DNA of 64,000 nucleotides from contig JBJXGA010000473.1 of assembly GCA_046152955.1 (NCBI GenBank), forward strand, positions 6,394-70,393, read 5' to 3'. The position numbers and the translations under genes were made by a program. Numbering within the stretch: the first letter of the stretch is position 1; each line of letters begins with the position of its first letter. A model generated the notes under the pieces. It saw nothing but the letters and a program-made list of their open reading frames with translations. It searched no databases and was not told the DNA's origin. The stretch comes from SIAF01 sp046152955. GTDB taxonomy: Bacteria > Planctomycetota > Planctomycetia > Planctomycetales > Planctomycetaceae. Below are positions 62,165 to 64,000 of the stretch, one piece after another.

Positions 62165-62250
62165 GCGCCCTTTCAGGGCTTTGGGGCATTGGGTGGGACG
62201 GCCAACCCAGGCCGTTGGCCTGGGCTGGCTTGGGGACGTCCCTTTGGGAC
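62165..62250. repeat. cluster of three hairpins
   Basis: In a row: GCCCT-TTC-AGGGC (62167-62179), CCCAGGCC-GTT-GGCCTGGG with outer GCCA/TGGC pairs (62201-62229), and GTCCC-TTT-GGGAC (62238-62250). Their order and spacing resemble intergenic repeats I have seen in planctomycete genomes. No gene is visible in 61792-62492; function unknown. Confidence 0.6.
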
Positions 62251-62492
62251 TGTTTGCTGTGGTGGGTGACGGGTGGGGTGGGTGACAGGGGCCGGGCGAT
62301 CTGACGGGATTGTTGCCTCAACCCGAAAAAGGTCAAAGGGGATGGAGTTTCCGGCCCGATCAGGAAGACTTCGTCGGGAGTTTGGTCCGCCAGCCGATCA
62401 ATGGTTGTACGGATGGTTGTCCATGCGATGGCTGCCACCGTCTCCGGGACTCCGTCGCGCGAACGCCAAAACGGCAATCCGCGACCGATTCT

Positions 62493-63728
62493 TCAGTTCG
62501 CCTTCCGCCGCTCTCCAATGCAGTACAGGTTCTGGTACGTCCGGACAAAGAGTTGTCCGTCGGACGGGGCCAGGGCGGCCTTCATCGATTCTCCCATGTC
62601 GTTTTCGGCGAGTTTTTCAAACGTTGTGGCTGCCGCCAGGACGAAGATTTTCCCCTGATTGTTTCCGACATACAGCCGGTCGCCGGCCAGGAGCATCGAT
62701 CCCCACAGGTCTCCGCCGAGCCGCTCTTTCCAGACCGATTTTCCGCTCGTGATGTCAATGCACTCCGCGATGCCCGGCGCGTTGGCCACATACAAATGCC
62801 CGGCGCGGACGACCCCCGAGCCAATCCGCTGCTGCGTGTCGGCGACGTGCCACAGCCGGTGCGTCGCCGTGACGTCGCCGCGCCCCCCTTTTCGCACCGC
62901 CATCATCGACTTCTGAAACCCGCTGACGCCGATCAGCACCTCCGGCGCGACCGCCACATCAGGGTAATTGCTCGGCCCCAGCCCTTCGCAACGCCACAGC
63001 TCTTTCCCGGTCAGCGGGTCGTACCCTTTGAGCTCCCCCGGCATGGCGAGGGCGAACTCATCGTGATCGCCCGCTCGATAGAACATGGGCGTCGACCAGG
63101 AGCCATACAACTGATGATTCTTGCCGACCTCGGGAGTATCCCACACGGTTTCGCCCGTCTGTTTGTTGAGCGCGACGATGTGCGTCGGTTCGCCGGGACC
63201 GCGGTGGACAATGAGCAGATCCTGGTACAACACGGGGGTCGTCGCCGGTCCGAAGACATGCGCCAGTTTTCCCAAATCTCTGCTCCAGACCACCTTCCCA
63301 GAGAAGTCGCAGGCGACCACTCCAGCCGAATCGAAGCTGGCATAGACCAGACGGCCGTCGGTCGTGGGCGATCCGGCGCACAGGGTATTGTCGCGGTGAT
63401 ACGTTTCCACCTCGGCAAAGGGAACGTCGTGTTGCCAGAGCGGCGTTCCCGAGGCCCGGTCAAAGCAGATCAGGCTGCGAACCTTTCCTTGATCGCGCGG
63501 GGAGGTGACGAACACCCGATCGTCCCACACGACCGGGGTCGAGTTGGCCGCCTGCGGTAGCGCCGCTTTCCAGACTACCCCGTCGGTCGAATCAAAGTGC
63601 AGAGGCAGATCGGCCTCGGTGCAAATCCCATCCCCGTGCGGCCCGCGCCAGGCCGGCCAATCGGCTGCCGGAGCACGGTGCGATACCGCGCATATGACAA
63701 GTCCCGCCAGCAGCACAATCCGCGTCAT
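62493..63728 (-). CDS. secreted PQQ-type beta-propeller protein
   Basis: A 411-residue exported protein; the signal peptide is MTRIVLLAGLVICAVSHRAP ending at AA. The mature part opens WPAWRGPHGDGICTEADLPL, a very common start of planctomycete PQQ-like propellers. It has repeated blades: LICFDRASGTPLWQHDVPFA, HIVALNKQTGETVWDTPEVG, ELKGYDPLTGKELWRCEGLG, ECIDITSGKSVWKERLGGDL. Each ends in the tryptophan-docking motif of the PQQ fold. There are no catalytic residues of a quinoprotein dehydrogenase that I can point to, so it is better named a propeller of unknown ligand. It stands alone; its stop is next to the hairpin region. Confidence 0.88.
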   Translation of the reverse strand: MTRIVLLAGLVICAVSHRAPAADWPAWRGPHGDGICTEADLPLHFDSTDGVVWKAALPQAANSTPVVWDDRVFVTSPRDQGKVRSLICFDRASGTPLWQHDVPFAEVETYHRDNTLCAGSPTTDGRLVYASFDSAGVVACDFSGKVVWSRDLGKLAHVFGPATTPVLYQDLLIVHRGPGEPTHIVALNKQTGETVWDTPEVGKNHQLYGSWSTPMFYRAGDHDEFALAMPGELKGYDPLTGKELWRCEGLGPSNYPDVAVAPEVLIGVSGFQKSMMAVRKGGRGDVTATHRLWHVADTQQRIGSGVVRAGHLYVANAPGIAECIDITSGKSVWKERLGGDLWGSMLLAGDRLYVGNNQGKIFVLAAATTFEKLAENDMGESMKAALAPSDGQLFVRTYQNLYCIGERRKAN

Positions 63729-64000
63729 ATCCTGAACCCTCTTTCTCTTTCTGCGAAAGCAACAACGGACGCGATGTGACTACCAGAATGCCCGATACAA
63801 ATCAACAACGCGGCCGTGACCGCCAGAGCGCCCCTCCGCGCCAAGCCGCCACTCCGTCCGCAGGCTCGTGTCGTGCGGATCGTCGAGCCGCCGCTCTTCC
63901 AGAGCTCGCTGGTCAGCCGGTAGAGCGTGTCGTACGTGAAATTCGTCAGCCGCCCATTCCGGTCGGTCTGGCTGGTGACGTTCCCCACGGCGTCGTACCC
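63725..64000 (-). pseudogene. 3' remnant of an RHS/YD-repeat gene
   Basis: From the window edge the minus strand reads GYDAVGNVTSQTDRNGRLTN, then FTYDTLYRLTSELWKSGG, a clean pair of YD repeats of the RHS family. After STIRT the repeat breaks off into unrelated Arg/Gly/Ala sequence and stops at 63725. RHS proteins normally end in a core hyper-conserved domain and a variable toxin; both are missing here, so this is a truncated 3' end. The rest lies outside the window. Confidence 0.65.

Overview
This window looks like a piece of a high-GC Planctomycetota chromosome. The sequence shows several protein types that are typical of that phylum: a DUF1501 protein, a DUF1559-like C-terminal domain behind a zinc ribbon, a MoxR–DUF58–VWA operon with a HExxH/TPR protein, a PQQ-type beta-propeller, large DUF4175-like membrane/coiled-coil proteins, and a squalene-cyclase-like repeat protein. 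No tRNA, rRNA, CRISPR array or intact transposase was recognised. The phylum call is inferred from gene families, not from a marker gene.

Layout. 1-3.7 kb: 5' part of carA, a tandem hairpin repeat, an OPT-family transporter and a cold-shock protein with a clear intrinsic terminator. 3.9-4.4 kb: a Phd/VapB-type antitoxin with a broken PIN toxin. 4.4-14.1 kb: a minus-strand operon of envelope proteins (DUF4175-like, STN-like, secreted alpha-helical, cyclase-repeat, TlpA-like). Its first gene is interrupted by an in-frame UGA that is followed by a hairpin fitting the shape of a bacterial SECIS element. 14.1-15.2 kb: remnants and repeats. 15.2-20.2 kb: an ECF sigma factor with a membrane partner, a sigma-54 response regulator, and a PadR regulator with a membrane protein. 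20.6-24.1 kb: trpD, an LRR protein split by an in-frame TAG, and a Uma2 remnant. 24.3-38.2 kb: a tightly overlapping operon of a TPR/gluzincin, DUF4159, MoxR ATPase, DUF58, BatA-like, coiled-coil and VWA membrane proteins. 38.3-43.0 kb: an orphan mazE with a palindromic operator and a mazF remnant, a membrane TPR protein, a TolB-like propeller and a DUF1501 protein.

43-62 kb is the accessory heart of the window. It is a non-ribosomal peptide locus with a free-standing acyl-AMP ligase–carrier didomain, a C-A-T synthetase and a three-module A-T-C-A-T-C-A-T synthetase. Reading the ten-residue specificity codes by eye suggests Pro, Ala and Gly for the large enzyme and Gly for the small one. Neither synthetase ends in a thioesterase or reductase. 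Both end in nearly identical carrier domains and are followed by duplicated copies of one block: a DUF4365-like gene, a 12-bp minisatellite and the start of a DUF1501 gene. One copy is largely intact; the other has decayed. The window closes with a PQQ-like propeller and a truncated RHS repeat fragment.

How the genes relate: the two large envelope operons (4-14 kb and 24-38 kb) encode distantly similar DUF4175/coiled-coil proteins and are probably housekeeping for this phylum. The NRPS block shows recent local rearrangement: module duplication, loss of an N-terminal condensation domain, and pseudogenes.
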